A stretch of 64,000 nt of DNA from positions 1 through 64,000 of the forward strand of contig CACZFL010000010.1 in NCBI GenBank assembly GCA_902780525.1. Direction: 5' to 3'. The DNA comes from an uncultured bacterium (lineage in GTDB: Bacteria > Cyanobacteriota > Vampirovibrionia > Gastranaerophilales > Gastranaerophilaceae). Positions 1 to 8,734 of this stretch are shown one piece after another; within the stretch, counting starts at the first letter, position 1; the number at the start of each line of letters is the position of its first letter. The notes beneath the pieces are model-generated. The model searched no databases and was not told where the DNA came from. It worked only from the letters and a program-made list of their open reading frames with translations. Both the position numbers and the translations under genes were made by a program.

Positions 1-10
1 GTGTGGAATG

Positions 11-47
11 ATTTTACGAAAAGAACGTAAGTTCTTTGAAGTAAAAT
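11..47. other. two-tier hairpin in the upstream region of pilT
   Basis: Bases 11-17 pair with 41-47, and 20-26 pair with 31-37 around a GTAA loop. This gives 14 base pairs with a small internal bulge. No T-run follows on either strand, so it is not a classical intrinsic terminator. It could be the end of a structured transcript or an extragenic palindrome belonging to the gene to the left of the window. A frame open from base 2 to the stop at 104-106 exists, but it reads through the arginine-rich dispersed repeat and I do not accept it as coding. Confidence 0.4.
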
Positions 48-79
48 ACGCAGGCACGTTTAATGCGAGCGAGAAAGAC

Positions 80-101
80 GCGCGAGCGAGCAGAGTGCGA
101 A
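80..101 (+). repeat. dispersed intergenic repeat, copy A
   Basis: A GC-rich 22-base stretch in an otherwise AT-rich intergenic region. It matches 42317-42338 at 19 of 22 positions in the same orientation. Both copies lie in non-coding DNA next to hairpins. The function is unknown. See copy B. Confidence 0.4.
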
Positions 102-148
102 GGTAATATTTTAAGGTTCAATCAGCTGCTTAATATCTCGTCATATTA

Positions 149-177
149 TTGTCAAATAATATTGTAAATGATACGAT
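149..177 (+). promoter_or_regulatory. sigma70-type promoter of pilT-recO-gatD
   Basis: The -35 box is TTGTCA at 149-154. A 17-base spacer ends in TGA, giving an extended -10 element, and the -10 box is TACGAT at 172-177. Transcription would begin near 184, leaving a leader of about 20 bases that carries the GAGGAG Shine-Dalgarno sequence of pilT. Confidence 0.6.
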
Positions 178-203
178 TATAGAAGGGAAAGAGGAGATTT
201 TTA

Positions 204-1304
204 ATGGCTGAAGAACCGTTTAATATAATTAGTTTTTTAAAAAGTGCCGTTTCTGCAGGTGCTTCCGATGAACACTTAAAAGTAGGACATGCACCATATA
301 TCCGTAAAAACGGCTTTATAAAACGAACAAACATGAAGCCGCTCTCAAAAGAAGAATTGGATAATGCAATTTTAGAGATTGCTCCGACTGCAATAAGAGA
401 TGAAATTCTTACTATTTGCGATTTGGATTTCATGTATGAGATAAAAGGTTTTTCCAGATTCCGTGTTAATTACAACAGACAATTAGGACAGCCGGCTCTT
501 GTCATAAGGAACATAACATACAATATTCCTGAACTGAAAGATTTGTCATTGCCTGACATTTTACACTCTTTTGTAGAATATCAAAATGGGATTATTCTTG
601 TAACTGGCCCGACTGGAAGCGGAAAATCAACTACCATTGCTTCACTTATTAACCAGATTAATACGGTGTCTGCAAAGCATATTGTAACAATTGAAGACCC
701 TATTGAATACGTTTTTAACTGCAAAAAAAGTATTATTTCTCAAAGGCAGATCGGGGTTGATACAAAGAATTTTTCGGATGGTATTAAATATGCTTTGAGG
801 CAAGACCCTGACGTTATTTTTATCGGAGAAATCAGGGATAAAGAAACCATGGAAGCAGCCCTAAAGGCTTCAGAAACAGGACATTTGGTCTTATCGACAC
901 TGCACACAAACGACGCTGTTCAGACTATTAACAGAATTGTTAACATGTTTGATGAATCAAACAGATTTTTAATCAGACGACAACTATCTGAAACGTTAAG
1001 AGCAACCATTGCACAAAAGCTCATATATTCCGAGCATGATAACAAGAGATATCCGGCCTGCGAAATCATGGTTGTAACTTCTACAATTAAGGATTATATA
1101 ACAAAGGATAATACGGAAGAGATTTATGAACTGCTTCGTGATAACACAATTGATAATATGATATCAATGAATACATCACTTGCCGCACTTACAGAATACG
1201 GATATATATCGGAAGAGGAAGCGTTAAGCAATTCCAACGATGAAGCAGAACTTGAAAAAATATTCAGAGGTGTATATCAGGGAACAAAAGCTTATTATGA
1301 ATAA
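204..1304 (+). CDS. pilT: type IV pilus retraction ATPase PilT
   Basis: A cytoplasmic hexameric ATPase of the GspE/PilT secretion-ATPase family that powers pilus disassembly and twitching. The 366-residue length fits PilT rather than the longer extension ATPase PilB. Visible features are a Walker A motif (GPTGSGKS) near residues 135-142, an Asp-box region, a Walker B region with GEIRD near residue 208, the His box (TLHTND) and an AIRAQ-like segment (LRATIAQKL) near residue 270. The start is supported by GAGGAG seven bases upstream. It is first in an operon with recO (8-base overlap) and gatD, neither of which is functionally linked to pili. No other pilus gene lies in the window, so the assembly machinery must be elsewhere. 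Confidence 0.93.
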   Translation: MAEEPFNIISFLKSAVSAGASDEHLKVGHAPYIRKNGFIKRTNMKPLSKEELDNAILEIAPTAIRDEILTICDLDFMYEIKGFSRFRVNYNRQLGQPALVIRNITYNIPELKDLSLPDILHSFVEYQNGIILVTGPTGSGKSTTIASLINQINTVSAKHIVTIEDPIEYVFNCKKSIISQRQIGVDTKNFSDGIKYALRQDPDVIFIGEIRDKETMEAALKASETGHLVLSTLHTNDAVQTINRIVNMFDESNRFLIRRQLSETLRATIAQKLIYSEHDNKRYPACEIMVVTSTIKDYITKDNTEEIYELLRDNTIDNMISMNTSLAALTEYGYISEEEALSNSNDEAELEKIFRGVYQGTKAYYE

Positions 1305-2064
1305 TTACGTAACAGAAGCTATAAATTTAAAATCTTATAATCTTAATGACGCAGATAAAATTATTGTCATGTATTCAAAGGATAACGGACTTATTAAGGG
1401 CGTAGCAAAAGGTATAAAAAAGCCTAAAAGCAAACTCGGTGCAAGAATGGACTTGCTTGTTGCAAATACTCTTCAGCTTTTAAAAGGCCGCTCGCTGGAT
1501 ACGATTATTCAGGCTCAGACTGTTAACCATTTCAGAAAAACAAGAGAAGATTATGACAAATTAATGTTGTCGTCTTACGTTTCTGAAGTTGTAATGAACT
1601 TTGGCGAAGGTTCAGAGAGTGCATCTAAAGACATTTATGATATTTTGTACAAGGCTCTTAACAGAATTGCTGATACCAATAATAAAAAAGACATGCTGAT
1701 TGCTGTAATAAAATTTCAGTTAAAAATGCTTCTTATTATGGGATTTTGCGTAGAGCTAGATACCTGTCTATGCTGCGGAGAAAGAATACTTGATGAAGAC
1801 ATGTATTTTTCAACCAAAATGGGCGGAGTAATCTGCAAGGACTGCTGCGAACCTCTTGGAGTAAAACTAAAAATGCATCATAAAATAAGAGATTTTATGC
1901 AGGCAATGTTACAATTTGATTTTGATTATGAAAGCGATTATGACAAGAAAGCAACAGAAAAAGTTTGTCAGGTTTGTTTTGATTTATTGGATGAATACAT
2001 AAAAACACATACCAATAAACGTCAAAAGTCTGTTAAAATGATAAAAGAGGTCGCTTTAACATGA
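1297..2064 (+). CDS. recO: DNA repair protein RecO
   Basis: RecO works with RecF and RecR to load RecA on gapped DNA and anneals single strands. I place the start at the ATG at 1297, which overlaps the end of pilT by 8 bases and gives 255 residues, the usual RecO length. An in-frame ATG at 1240 would add 19 residues inside pilT that do not resemble RecO. The N-terminal OB fold begins with YVTEAINLKSYNL, and the segment GLIKGVAKGIKKPKS is typical of the family. A C-terminal four-cysteine zinc module (CLCCG and CKDCC) is intact. The stop overlaps the gatD start as ATGA, so the two genes are translationally coupled. Confidence 0.88.
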   Translation: MNNYVTEAINLKSYNLNDADKIIVMYSKDNGLIKGVAKGIKKPKSKLGARMDLLVANTLQLLKGRSLDTIIQAQTVNHFRKTREDYDKLMLSSYVSEVVMNFGEGSESASKDIYDILYKALNRIADTNNKKDMLIAVIKFQLKMLLIMGFCVELDTCLCCGERILDEDMYFSTKMGGVICKDCCEPLGVKLKMHHKIRDFMQAMLQFDFDYESDYDKKATEKVCQVCFDLLDEYIKTHTNKRQKSVKMIKEVALT

Positions 2065-2768
2065 AAAAGCTCAGAATAGGACATTTATATCCAAAACTTT
2101 TAAACATATACGGTGACGGAGGTAATATTATTACCCTGAAAAAACGTGCAGAGTGGCGAGGGATTGAGACCGAGGTTCATGAAATTAATTCCGGCGATGT
2201 ATGGCTTGGCGAACATGATATTTATTTTATAGGCGGCGGTCAGGATTTACAGCAAATAGAAGTTTCCAAGGAGCTGCAAAGACATAAAAAGTTTTTTACC
2301 TCAGAGCGTGACAGAGGTGCGGTATTTTTGGGAATATGCGGCGGCTATCAGCTTTTGGGACATTATTATCTGCCTCACGATGCTGAAAAACTGCCTGGGA
2401 TAAGTTTGTTAGATGCATACACCGTTGCAGGGAATCAGCGATTTATCGGAAACGTAACAATAAAAACAGATTACGATTTTGCCCCTGATTTGGTAGGGTT
2501 TGAAAACCACAGCGGGCTTACTTATATACAAGGGAAAACAAAGCCGATAGGAACAGTCGTTGTAGGAAATGGAAACAACGGTCAGGATAAAACAGAAGGA
2601 GCAAGATACAAAAACGTATTCGGAACGTATATGCACGGCTCTTTCTTACCGAAAAACCCAAAATTCGCAGATTATCTTTTAGAACTGGCATTAGGCGAAA
2701 AACTTGAACCATTAGATGACACGATTGAAGATAGTGCACACGATTCATTAATTAATAAAGCGTATTAA
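2061..2768 (+). CDS. gatD: GatD-type glutamine amidotransferase (lipid II amidation)
   Basis: A class I glutamine amidotransferase of the CobQ/GatD type. With the Mur-ligase-like MurT, GatD amidates the D-glutamate of lipid II. The N-terminal segment around NIYGDGGNII and the block GICGGYQLLG, with nucleophile Cys93, closely follow GatD as I remember it. The catalytic histidine is near residue 192 (GTYMHGSFLPKN). At 235 residues it has only the amidotransferase domain, so it is not a full cobyric acid synthase. MurT is normally the neighbour gene but is absent here, where gatD instead follows recO with a 4-base overlap. A partner must be encoded elsewhere, or the subunit has another role. Confidence 0.8.
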   Translation: MKKLRIGHLYPKLLNIYGDGGNIITLKKRAEWRGIETEVHEINSGDVWLGEHDIYFIGGGQDLQQIEVSKELQRHKKFFTSERDRGAVFLGICGGYQLLGHYYLPHDAEKLPGISLLDAYTVAGNQRFIGNVTIKTDYDFAPDLVGFENHSGLTYIQGKTKPIGTVVVGNGNNGQDKTEGARYKNVFGTYMHGSFLPKNPKFADYLLELALGEKLEPLDDTIEDSAHDSLINKAY

Positions 2769-2769
2769 A

Positions 2770-2798
2770 AAAAAGAGAACCAAAAAGGTTCTCTTTTT
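2770..2798. terminator. bidirectional intrinsic terminator between gatD and valS
   Basis: A 12-bp perfect stem (2770-2781 with 2787-2798) around an AAAAA loop. It has an A-run on the left and a T-run on the right, so it can end transcripts from both strands. It sits directly between two convergent genes. Confidence 0.85.
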
Positions 2799-2800
2799 AA

Positions 2801-5452
2801 TTATTTTAGCGACTCTATCAGGTCTTTAATTACACCTTCCTGAGCGGTTATTTCTTCGATTCTTGCATCGGTTTGTTCAACGAGTTCTTTTGGTGCATTA
2901 GCTACAAATTTTTCATTCTTCATTCTGCCTAATAATCCGTTTTTCTCGTTTGTAAGTTTTTCAAGTTTCTTTTCCTGACGCTTGATTTCTGCATCTAAAT
3001 CAATTAAATCTGCAAGCGGAACAATAAGTTTTGAAGTAGAAACGACAGCAGTCGCACTCTTTGGCGGAACAGGAGCGTCTGGCTCAGCATAAGATATATT
3101 ATTAACCTTAGCTAATCTGTGAATATAAGATTCGATTGCTTTAAATATTTCCTTTTCTCTGCCTTCGGAGCGGATTTCAACGTCAACAGTTGCAGAAGTT
3201 GAGATATTAAAGCTTTGTCTTACGTTACGAAGTGAAGTAATTGTATCAAATACAAGTTTCATCTCCTCAGCTTCTGTCGGGTAAGATAAATCATCTTTAT
3301 ATGTCGGATATTCTGCAATAATTAAAGCAGAAGTTTCTTTTGCCCCCGGCATAAGCTGCCATACGTATTCGGTAATATGCGGCATTACAGGGTGAAGCAT
3401 TCTGAGTGACATATCAAGAACGTATCTCAAAACTCTCTGTGTGTTGAGCTTAAGTTCAGGATCTTGCAATTGAATCTTTGCAATCTCAACATACCAGTCA
3501 CAGTATTCACTACGGAAGAAGTCATACAGCGTATGAGCAATCTCACCGATTCTGTATTCCTTCATATTATCGTTAACAAGTTTAGCCGTTTCATTAAGCT
3601 GATTCAAAATCCACTTGTCAACAAGAGTTAACTTGCTCTTATCTATCGGTTTATCATCAACACCTTCAAGGTTCATTAAAACAAATCTCGAAGCATTCCA
3701 GAGTTTGTTAGCAAAGTTTCTTCCATACTCAAATCTTTCATCAGATATTTTAATATCCTGACCGCCATAAGTACATAGAGAAGTCATTGTAAACCTTAAA
3801 GCATCACAACCGTATTTGTCAATAATCTCAACAGGGTCAATCGTGTTACCCTTAGATTTTGACATCTTCTGACCTTTTTCGTCACGGATAAGACCGTGGA
3901 TATAAACATCCTTAAACGGAGCTTTTCCAGTAAATTCTAAGCCCATTGTAATCATTCTTGCAACCCAGAAGAATATAATATCAAACCCTGTTACAAGAAC
4001 GCTCGTCGGATAGAACTTCTTGAAGTCATCCGTTTCAGAGTTTGGGAAACCCATAGTAGAAAACGGCCATAAGCCCGATGAGAACCATGTATCAAGACAA
4101 TCTGATTCCTGAACATATATATTCGGGTCAGGATTTTCTTTTGCAACTACCATTTCACCTGTCTGCTTATGATAATAAGCCGGAATCTGATGTCCCCACC
4201 AGATTTGACGGGAAATACACCAGTCACGGATATTTTCCATCCACCCTAAGTAGTTTTTAGTCCAACGATCAGGAATAAAGTTTATTCTTCCGTCTTTAAC
4301 TGCTGCAATAGCTTCTTTTGCAAGCGGTGCCATTTTAACAAACCATTGTTCAGATAAAAGTGGTTCGATAGTTGTATTACATCTCTGGCACTTGCCTACG
4401 TTGTGCTCGTGGTCTTTGACGCGGAGCAGGAAGTTATTATAAGAAAGCATTTCAACTACTTTCTTTCTTGCTTCATATCTGTCTAATCCCTGATATTCAG
4501 GCGGAACTTCAGCACAAGATTTCATCTTGCCTTCTTCATCAATAACCCATATAGGCTTGAATCCATGCCTGTTACCAACTTCAAAGTCGTTCGGGTCGTG
4601 AGCAGGAGTAATTTTAACCGCACCTGTACCAAATGATTTATCAACATATTCATCTGCAATAATCGGAATAACTCTGTTAGTCAGAGGTATCAAAACATTT
4701 TTACCGATAAGTTCGGAATACTTTTTATCACTTGGGTGAACAGCAATTGCAACGTCACCGAACATAGTTTCAGGACGTGTTGTATCAACAATAATTGCAC
4801 CCGGTTCGTTAACAAGCGGATAAGAGATTTCCCACAAATGTCCCTGTTCTGTTTCATATTCTGTTTCTATATCAGAAATAGCTGACTGACAGCGAGGACA
4901 CCAGTTAACAATGTATGCACCTTTATAAATAAGTCCTTTATTATACAAAGTAACAAAAACTTCTTTAACGGCTTCAGAGCAGCCTTCATCAAAAGTAAAT
5001 CTTTCTCTTGAACGGTCAAAAGAAGCTCCGAGTTTTTTCATCTGATCTAATATTCTGCTCTTGTGCTCATTAGTCCATTCCCAGGTTTTTTCAAGGAATT
5101 TTTCTCTACCCAAATCGTGACGTGACAAGCCTTGTTTTGCAAGTTGTTTTTCAACAACGTTTTGAGTTGCAAGACCAGCGTGGTCTGTTCCGGGAATCCA
5201 CAATGCTTCATAACCGCTCATTCTGTGATAACGGGTTAAGATATCCTGCAGAGTTTCATCAAGAGCGTGTCCCATATGAAGAACACCAGTTACGTTTGGC
5301 GGAGGAATTACGATTGTAAATGGAGGTTTATTTGAATGAGCATTTGCTTTAAAATACTCTCCATCTTCCCAAAATTTATACATTTTCTCTTCAGTAGATT
5401 TTGCATCATAAACGGTAGGTAAATCCTCTATCTTAGTCATTGTATCTGTCAT
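2801..5452 (-). CDS. valS: valyl-tRNA synthetase
   Basis: A class Ia aminoacyl-tRNA synthetase that charges tRNA-Val and edits mischarged threonine. The 883-residue length is standard for bacteria. The HIGH motif is in PNVTGVLHMGHALD near residue 55, and KMSKS is near residue 528. Two CxxC pairs (CPRC and CQRC) flank the editing region, and a DWCISRQIWWGH block precedes the second half of the Rossmann fold. The last 65 residues form the lysine- and glutamate-rich coiled-coil arm characteristic of ValRS. GAGGAA lies seven bases before the ATG. It stands alone, convergent with gatD. Confidence 0.97.
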   Translation of the reverse strand: MTDTMTKIEDLPTVYDAKSTEEKMYKFWEDGEYFKANAHSNKPPFTIVIPPPNVTGVLHMGHALDETLQDILTRYHRMSGYEALWIPGTDHAGLATQNVVEKQLAKQGLSRHDLGREKFLEKTWEWTNEHKSRILDQMKKLGASFDRSRERFTFDEGCSEAVKEVFVTLYNKGLIYKGAYIVNWCPRCQSAISDIETEYETEQGHLWEISYPLVNEPGAIIVDTTRPETMFGDVAIAVHPSDKKYSELIGKNVLIPLTNRVIPIIADEYVDKSFGTGAVKITPAHDPNDFEVGNRHGFKPIWVIDEEGKMKSCAEVPPEYQGLDRYEARKKVVEMLSYNNFLLRVKDHEHNVGKCQRCNTTIEPLLSEQWFVKMAPLAKEAIAAVKDGRINFIPDRWTKNYLGWMENIRDWCISRQIWWGHQIPAYYHKQTGEMVVAKENPDPNIYVQESDCLDTWFSSGLWPFSTMGFPNSETDDFKKFYPTSVLVTGFDIIFFWVARMITMGLEFTGKAPFKDVYIHGLIRDEKGQKMSKSKGNTIDPVEIIDKYGCDALRFTMTSLCTYGGQDIKISDERFEYGRNFANKLWNASRFVLMNLEGVDDKPIDKSKLTLVDKWILNQLNETAKLVNDNMKEYRIGEIAHTLYDFFRSEYCDWYVEIAKIQLQDPELKLNTQRVLRYVLDMSLRMLHPVMPHITEYVWQLMPGAKETSALIIAEYPTYKDDLSYPTEAEEMKLVFDTITSLRNVRQSFNISTSATVDVEIRSEGREKEIFKAIESYIHRLAKVNNISYAEPDAPVPPKSATAVVSTSKLIVPLADLIDLDAEIKRQEKKLEKLTNEKNGLLGRMKNEKFVANAPKELVEQTDARIEEITAQEGVIKDLIESLK

Positions 5453-5537
5453 AGTTATTCCTCATATAGTGTAAAATTATACATTTATAATAACATAAAC
5501 ATACAAGGGGTAAAGCTCTGGAAGGGTAAACCGATAT

Positions 5538-7334
5538 TTACTCATTTTTTGCTTTTACGGTTCTTTTCAATTTCCCGTATCTTGAGTTCAGGTCATTAAA
5601 AACATTTTCATAATAAGCTTTTGTATCAGCAGCCCTGTAATTAGAGTTGATAGCTTTAGCCTGAAGGATATCTTTATTTGCTTTTTCTATTAATCCGATT
5701 ATCTGCTTAACATCAAATATTCTTTTGCCGTTCTCGTCGCATTTTTTAAGCATATATCTTACGGTTTTTCTGTTTGAGCCGTTAATAAGCTCATAAAGTC
5801 TTGATGCATCTCTGTTTGAAACGATTGGTTTAATACCCTGAAGACGGTTTTGCGCTCTTACCGCTTTTATAGAATCAAAAATTTCAGGCAATAGATTTAA
5901 CCTTATCTTTGTCGCTTTTAATCTGTACGTGTCTTCCTGCTCATTATAAGTACGTTTGCCGAGTTTTGTTTTGATAATATCATTTACATCTTTAATCAAC
6001 TGAATTTTTTGAGCCGGTATATGATTATTGACTTTAAGTTTCGGATTTGATGCCATTCCCGATATAACAGGTGCTTCAGTTTTTGATTTGATATTATTGT
6101 ATATAAATATTCTTACCTTATTTTTAAAATAAGCATTTATTTTTCCAAAGAAACCGTAATCACTAATATTACCTTCCCTGTGCATAATTTTTGTTGTTCT
6201 TATTTGTTCGGGTACAAAGAAAGGATTTTCCAGCTCATTCAAAAGAGCATCATTTCTTATATCGCCTTCTGAAAGTGCAACTATTCTTTTTACATTATCA
6301 AAGAAATAATTTGCTTTACTCAGTTTTACACCCTTAATTACAGTGTTCATCTCTTCTGCAGAGTTTACTGCAAGACCGCGCTTAATTGAGTTTAATACAA
6401 ACTGTTTTGCCTCATTGTTTTGTTCAATCGTCTTAAAAAGTTTTTTGACTTCTTTTAATTCGCTGTAACATCTGTTTGCTGAAAAATCACAAAACTTATC
6501 TAAAATACCAAGTCTTAAGTCTATATTGTCAGAGTTTGTTGTTTTATAAATATTAACAACATCTTTTTTGTCCATATTTATTAGCTTTGCTTTATCATTT
6601 TGTAATTTATTTGAAAGGCGCCATAAAAGACGTTCCCCGTCTTTTGTATAATATTTGATTAAGTCTGTTTCGATTGTTTTTGCATAATCCCTTACAATCT
6701 TAAACTGCATCAATTGTTTTACGACAAGTTCTGCATCGTACCTTTTTCCGTCAAAACTATTTTTATCAATTATATGTTCAAGCTCTGTTAACGCTTTTGG
6801 GTTCTTTGAGTTAAGTTTAAAATATGACTTAAACTGTTCTGCTTTTTGCATAAACATCGGTTTATACTTTGAACTCAGCAGACCGATAATAATATTTGAC
6901 TGTTCCTGTTCTGCACCAAGTATATCTGTTTGAAGTTTTGACACAAAATCAAGGGTTTTATTATCCTGAGCAAGGCTAAAAATGTTTTTAAGACTACCGA
7001 AACCTTCCTGAGTTTTTCTCAATATGTCAAAATGAACCGGCTTAATATTTTTTATTGAATCAAAAATCTGAAATAATTCCTCTTTACTTTCCCATTTTGA
7101 TTTCGGAAGTTCCGCATTACGAAGATTAAATTTTCTTGCTAAATTTTTAAAAAATCTGATTCCTGTTTTGTTAGCACCATATAGAACCTGTTTTATGTCA
7201 GCAGGCTGTTCTTGAAGTAAATGGCTGACATAAGTACATGCAGATGCAAACTGTCTTTTTGACAGGCCCGTACAATCAAACCTGCTGACAGCTTTCGACG
7301 AAATACAACCATATATTATTTTATTACAATTCAT
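5538..7334 (-). CDS. hypothetical protein, 598 residues, lysine-rich and helical
   Basis: I do not recognise this protein. It has no signal peptide, membrane segment or known catalytic motif. It is rich in Lys, Asn and Ile and appears mostly alpha-helical. Loosely repeated helix pairs occur, for example around LYELINGSNRKTVRYML near residues 525-540 and EQNNEAKQFVLNSIKRG near residue 305. The ATG is the first possible one because an in-frame stop lies two codons upstream. An AGGAG sits 17 bases upstream, too far for a normal Shine-Dalgarno site, so initiation is unclear. It is probably lineage-specific. It lies downstream of the punA-yjbQ genes on the same strand but 63 bases away. Confidence 0.75.
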   Translation of the reverse strand: MNCNKIIYGCISSKAVSRFDCTGLSKRQFASACTYVSHLLQEQPADIKQVLYGANKTGIRFFKNLARKFNLRNAELPKSKWESKEELFQIFDSIKNIKPVHFDILRKTQEGFGSLKNIFSLAQDNKTLDFVSKLQTDILGAEQEQSNIIIGLLSSKYKPMFMQKAEQFKSYFKLNSKNPKALTELEHIIDKNSFDGKRYDAELVVKQLMQFKIVRDYAKTIETDLIKYYTKDGERLLWRLSNKLQNDKAKLINMDKKDVVNIYKTTNSDNIDLRLGILDKFCDFSANRCYSELKEVKKLFKTIEQNNEAKQFVLNSIKRGLAVNSAEEMNTVIKGVKLSKANYFFDNVKRIVALSEGDIRNDALLNELENPFFVPEQIRTTKIMHREGNISDYGFFGKINAYFKNKVRIFIYNNIKSKTEAPVISGMASNPKLKVNNHIPAQKIQLIKDVNDIIKTKLGKRTYNEQEDTYRLKATKIRLNLLPEIFDSIKAVRAQNRLQGIKPIVSNRDASRLYELINGSNRKTVRYMLKKCDENGKRIFDVKQIIGLIEKANKDILQAKAINSNYRAADTKAYYENVFNDLNSRYGKLKRTVKAKNE

Positions 7335-7397
7335 CTGTTATTTAGTTCGAACTCCTGTCTATTACAAAACAGGTGAAAAATTTTTTTGCTAAATATA

Positions 7398-7814
7398 TTA
7401 ATAAATAATCTGAACAGTTATGTTTCTTGAACGTTCTTTATTATCAAAATCAAGTAAAACAACCTGCTGCCAAGTGCCAAGGTTTAACAAACCGTCAACA
7501 AGTGCTATACAAACAGAACTACCCACAAGAGCAGAACGGACATGGGCATAACCGTTACCGTCATGCCAAATCTCATCGTGGTGGTATTCCTGACCGGAGG
7601 GAGCAATTCTGTCTAACGCTTCCTTCAAATCCTGTACCAAACCGTCTTCATACTCTATTGTTGTTACAGCAGAAGTACTTCCCTGTATTGATACACATAC
7701 AAAAGCGTCTTTTAATTCGTGCTTATAAACACAATTCTGAACGTGCTTAGTGATATTTATAATATCATTGTTTCCTCTTGTCTTAATTCCAAAATGTTCA
7801 TTAATTATTGGCAT
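7398..7814 (-). CDS. yjbQ: YjbQ family protein (UPF0047)
   Basis: A 138-residue single-domain protein of the YjbQ/UPF0047 family, annotated in databases as secondary thiamine-phosphate synthase, a role with thin support. Family signatures are visible: the HHDEIWHDGNGYAHVRS block carrying the conserved histidines and Asn, and the C-terminal LGTWQQVVLLDFD segment. The start overlaps the end of the dedA-like gene by 10 bases and has AGGAAA just upstream, so it is the last gene of a coupled operon. I cannot tell its substrate from sequence. Confidence 0.85.
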   Translation of the reverse strand: MPIINEHFGIKTRGNNDIINITKHVQNCVYKHELKDAFVCVSIQGSTSAVTTIEYEDGLVQDLKEALDRIAPSGQEYHHDEIWHDGNGYAHVRSALVGSSVCIALVDGLLNLGTWQQVVLLDFDNKERSRNITVQIIY

Positions 7815-8473
7815 ATTTCCTGCTCCAAATTTGTTTCATTATTATTTGATTTATTCTCTATTATTGTCTTGATATCTTTTGTATTGTCATCCTTCTTACC
7901 TGTTATAGAATGTCTTTTTTTGTATAAAATAACAAAAAATGCCACAAGCAATACGCTTACGCCTATTATAAAATAGTTCATATACTGTTTTATTGTTTCA
8001 CCAAAAAGCATAAGAACAATGCTTACAAAGAAAAACCTTCCACCTCTTCCCAAACAGCTTACAAACCAGAACTTAAATACATTCATTTTTGTAATTCCGC
8101 TGGCTATTGCAAATATATTGTATGGAATAGGTGAAAAAGCTGAGAAAAATACTGCAAAAGCACCATATTCTTCAAACAGCTTATCTACCATTTCAAGTTT
8201 ATCAGCTTTACTTCTAAACAAATGATAAAACAGCGGGCGACCTCCGAAACGTCCGACACAATAACCTATTAAAGCACCTGTTATAGAGCCTGTAGTACAA
8301 ATTAAAGCAATTAAAAGTGCTTTTTGAGGCATAGTAAGACACATTCCGATTAATAACACATCAGGCGGAAGAGGAAAGCCTGGTAAACAGCTTTCTATCA
8401 TTGCATTGGCAAACAATCCAGCCATACCCCAGGACTGAAATAAATTGCTTATACTTAATATTAAATCATGCAT
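7805..8473 (-). CDS. DedA/VTT-domain membrane protein (YqaA-like)
   Basis: An integral membrane protein of the DedA/SNARE-associated (VTT) family, whose members act in lipid carrier or phospholipid flipping and membrane homeostasis. The 222 residues include four to five hydrophobic segments. The family core is visible as ESCLPGFPLPPDVLL near residues 27-41, a GALIGYCVGRFGG block near residue 65, and the re-entrant FSAFSPIPYNIFAI near residue 115. A basic, Asn-rich cytoplasmic tail follows the last membrane segment near residue 190. AAGGAA lies nine bases before the ATG. It starts 15 bases after rqcP and overlaps yjbQ, so it is co-transcribed. The exact substrate is unknown. Confidence 0.8.
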   Translation of the reverse strand: MHDLILSISNLFQSWGMAGLFANAMIESCLPGFPLPPDVLLIGMCLTMPQKALLIALICTTGSITGALIGYCVGRFGGRPLFYHLFRSKADKLEMVDKLFEEYGAFAVFFSAFSPIPYNIFAIASGITKMNVFKFWFVSCLGRGGRFFFVSIVLMLFGETIKQYMNYFIIGVSVLLVAFFVILYKKRHSITGKKDDNTKDIKTIIENKSNNNETNLEQEICQ

Positions 8474-8488
8474 TATTTTCTATTCCTT

Positions 8489-8734
8489 TTAACTTATTGA
8501 CCTGTAAAGATTTGATGATTCCTGAATACTGACATTACCTTCAGGTACTATAAGAATCTCATATTTTTCGGTTTTTGAGGCGTATTCTATCTCTATAATA
8601 TCACCAGCTTTTAGTTGTTTTGCTGGTTTTGCCGGATTCCCGTTTACAAAAACACGTCCCATTTCGGAAACCGTATTTGCAACGGTTCTGCGTTTTATCA
8701 GTCTTGATACTTTTAGAAATTTATCCAGCCGCAT
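8489..8734 (-). CDS. rqcP: S4-domain RNA-binding protein RqcP
   Basis: An 81-residue S4-domain protein closely resembling B. subtilis RqcP (YabO). RqcP works with RqcH on stalled large ribosomal subunits to add C-terminal alanine tails. The opening MRLDKFLKVSRLIKRRT is almost the family consensus, followed by the S4 turn GRVFVNGNPAKP and the LKAGDIIEIEYA strand. The start overlaps the punA stop as TAATG, so the two are translationally coupled. The general Hsp15-like S4 family is an alternative, but the short length and N-terminus favour RqcP. RqcH is not in the window. Confidence 0.82.
   Translation of the reverse strand: MRLDKFLKVSRLIKRRTVANTVSEMGRVFVNGNPAKPAKQLKAGDIIEIEYASKTEKYEILIVPEGNVSIQESSNLYRSIS

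Noticed and set aside
2-106. Frame open from the left edge to a stop at 104-106, possibly the end of an upstream gene
   Set aside because: It passes through the strong hairpin and the arginine-rich dispersed repeat; nothing in the translation resembles a protein domain.
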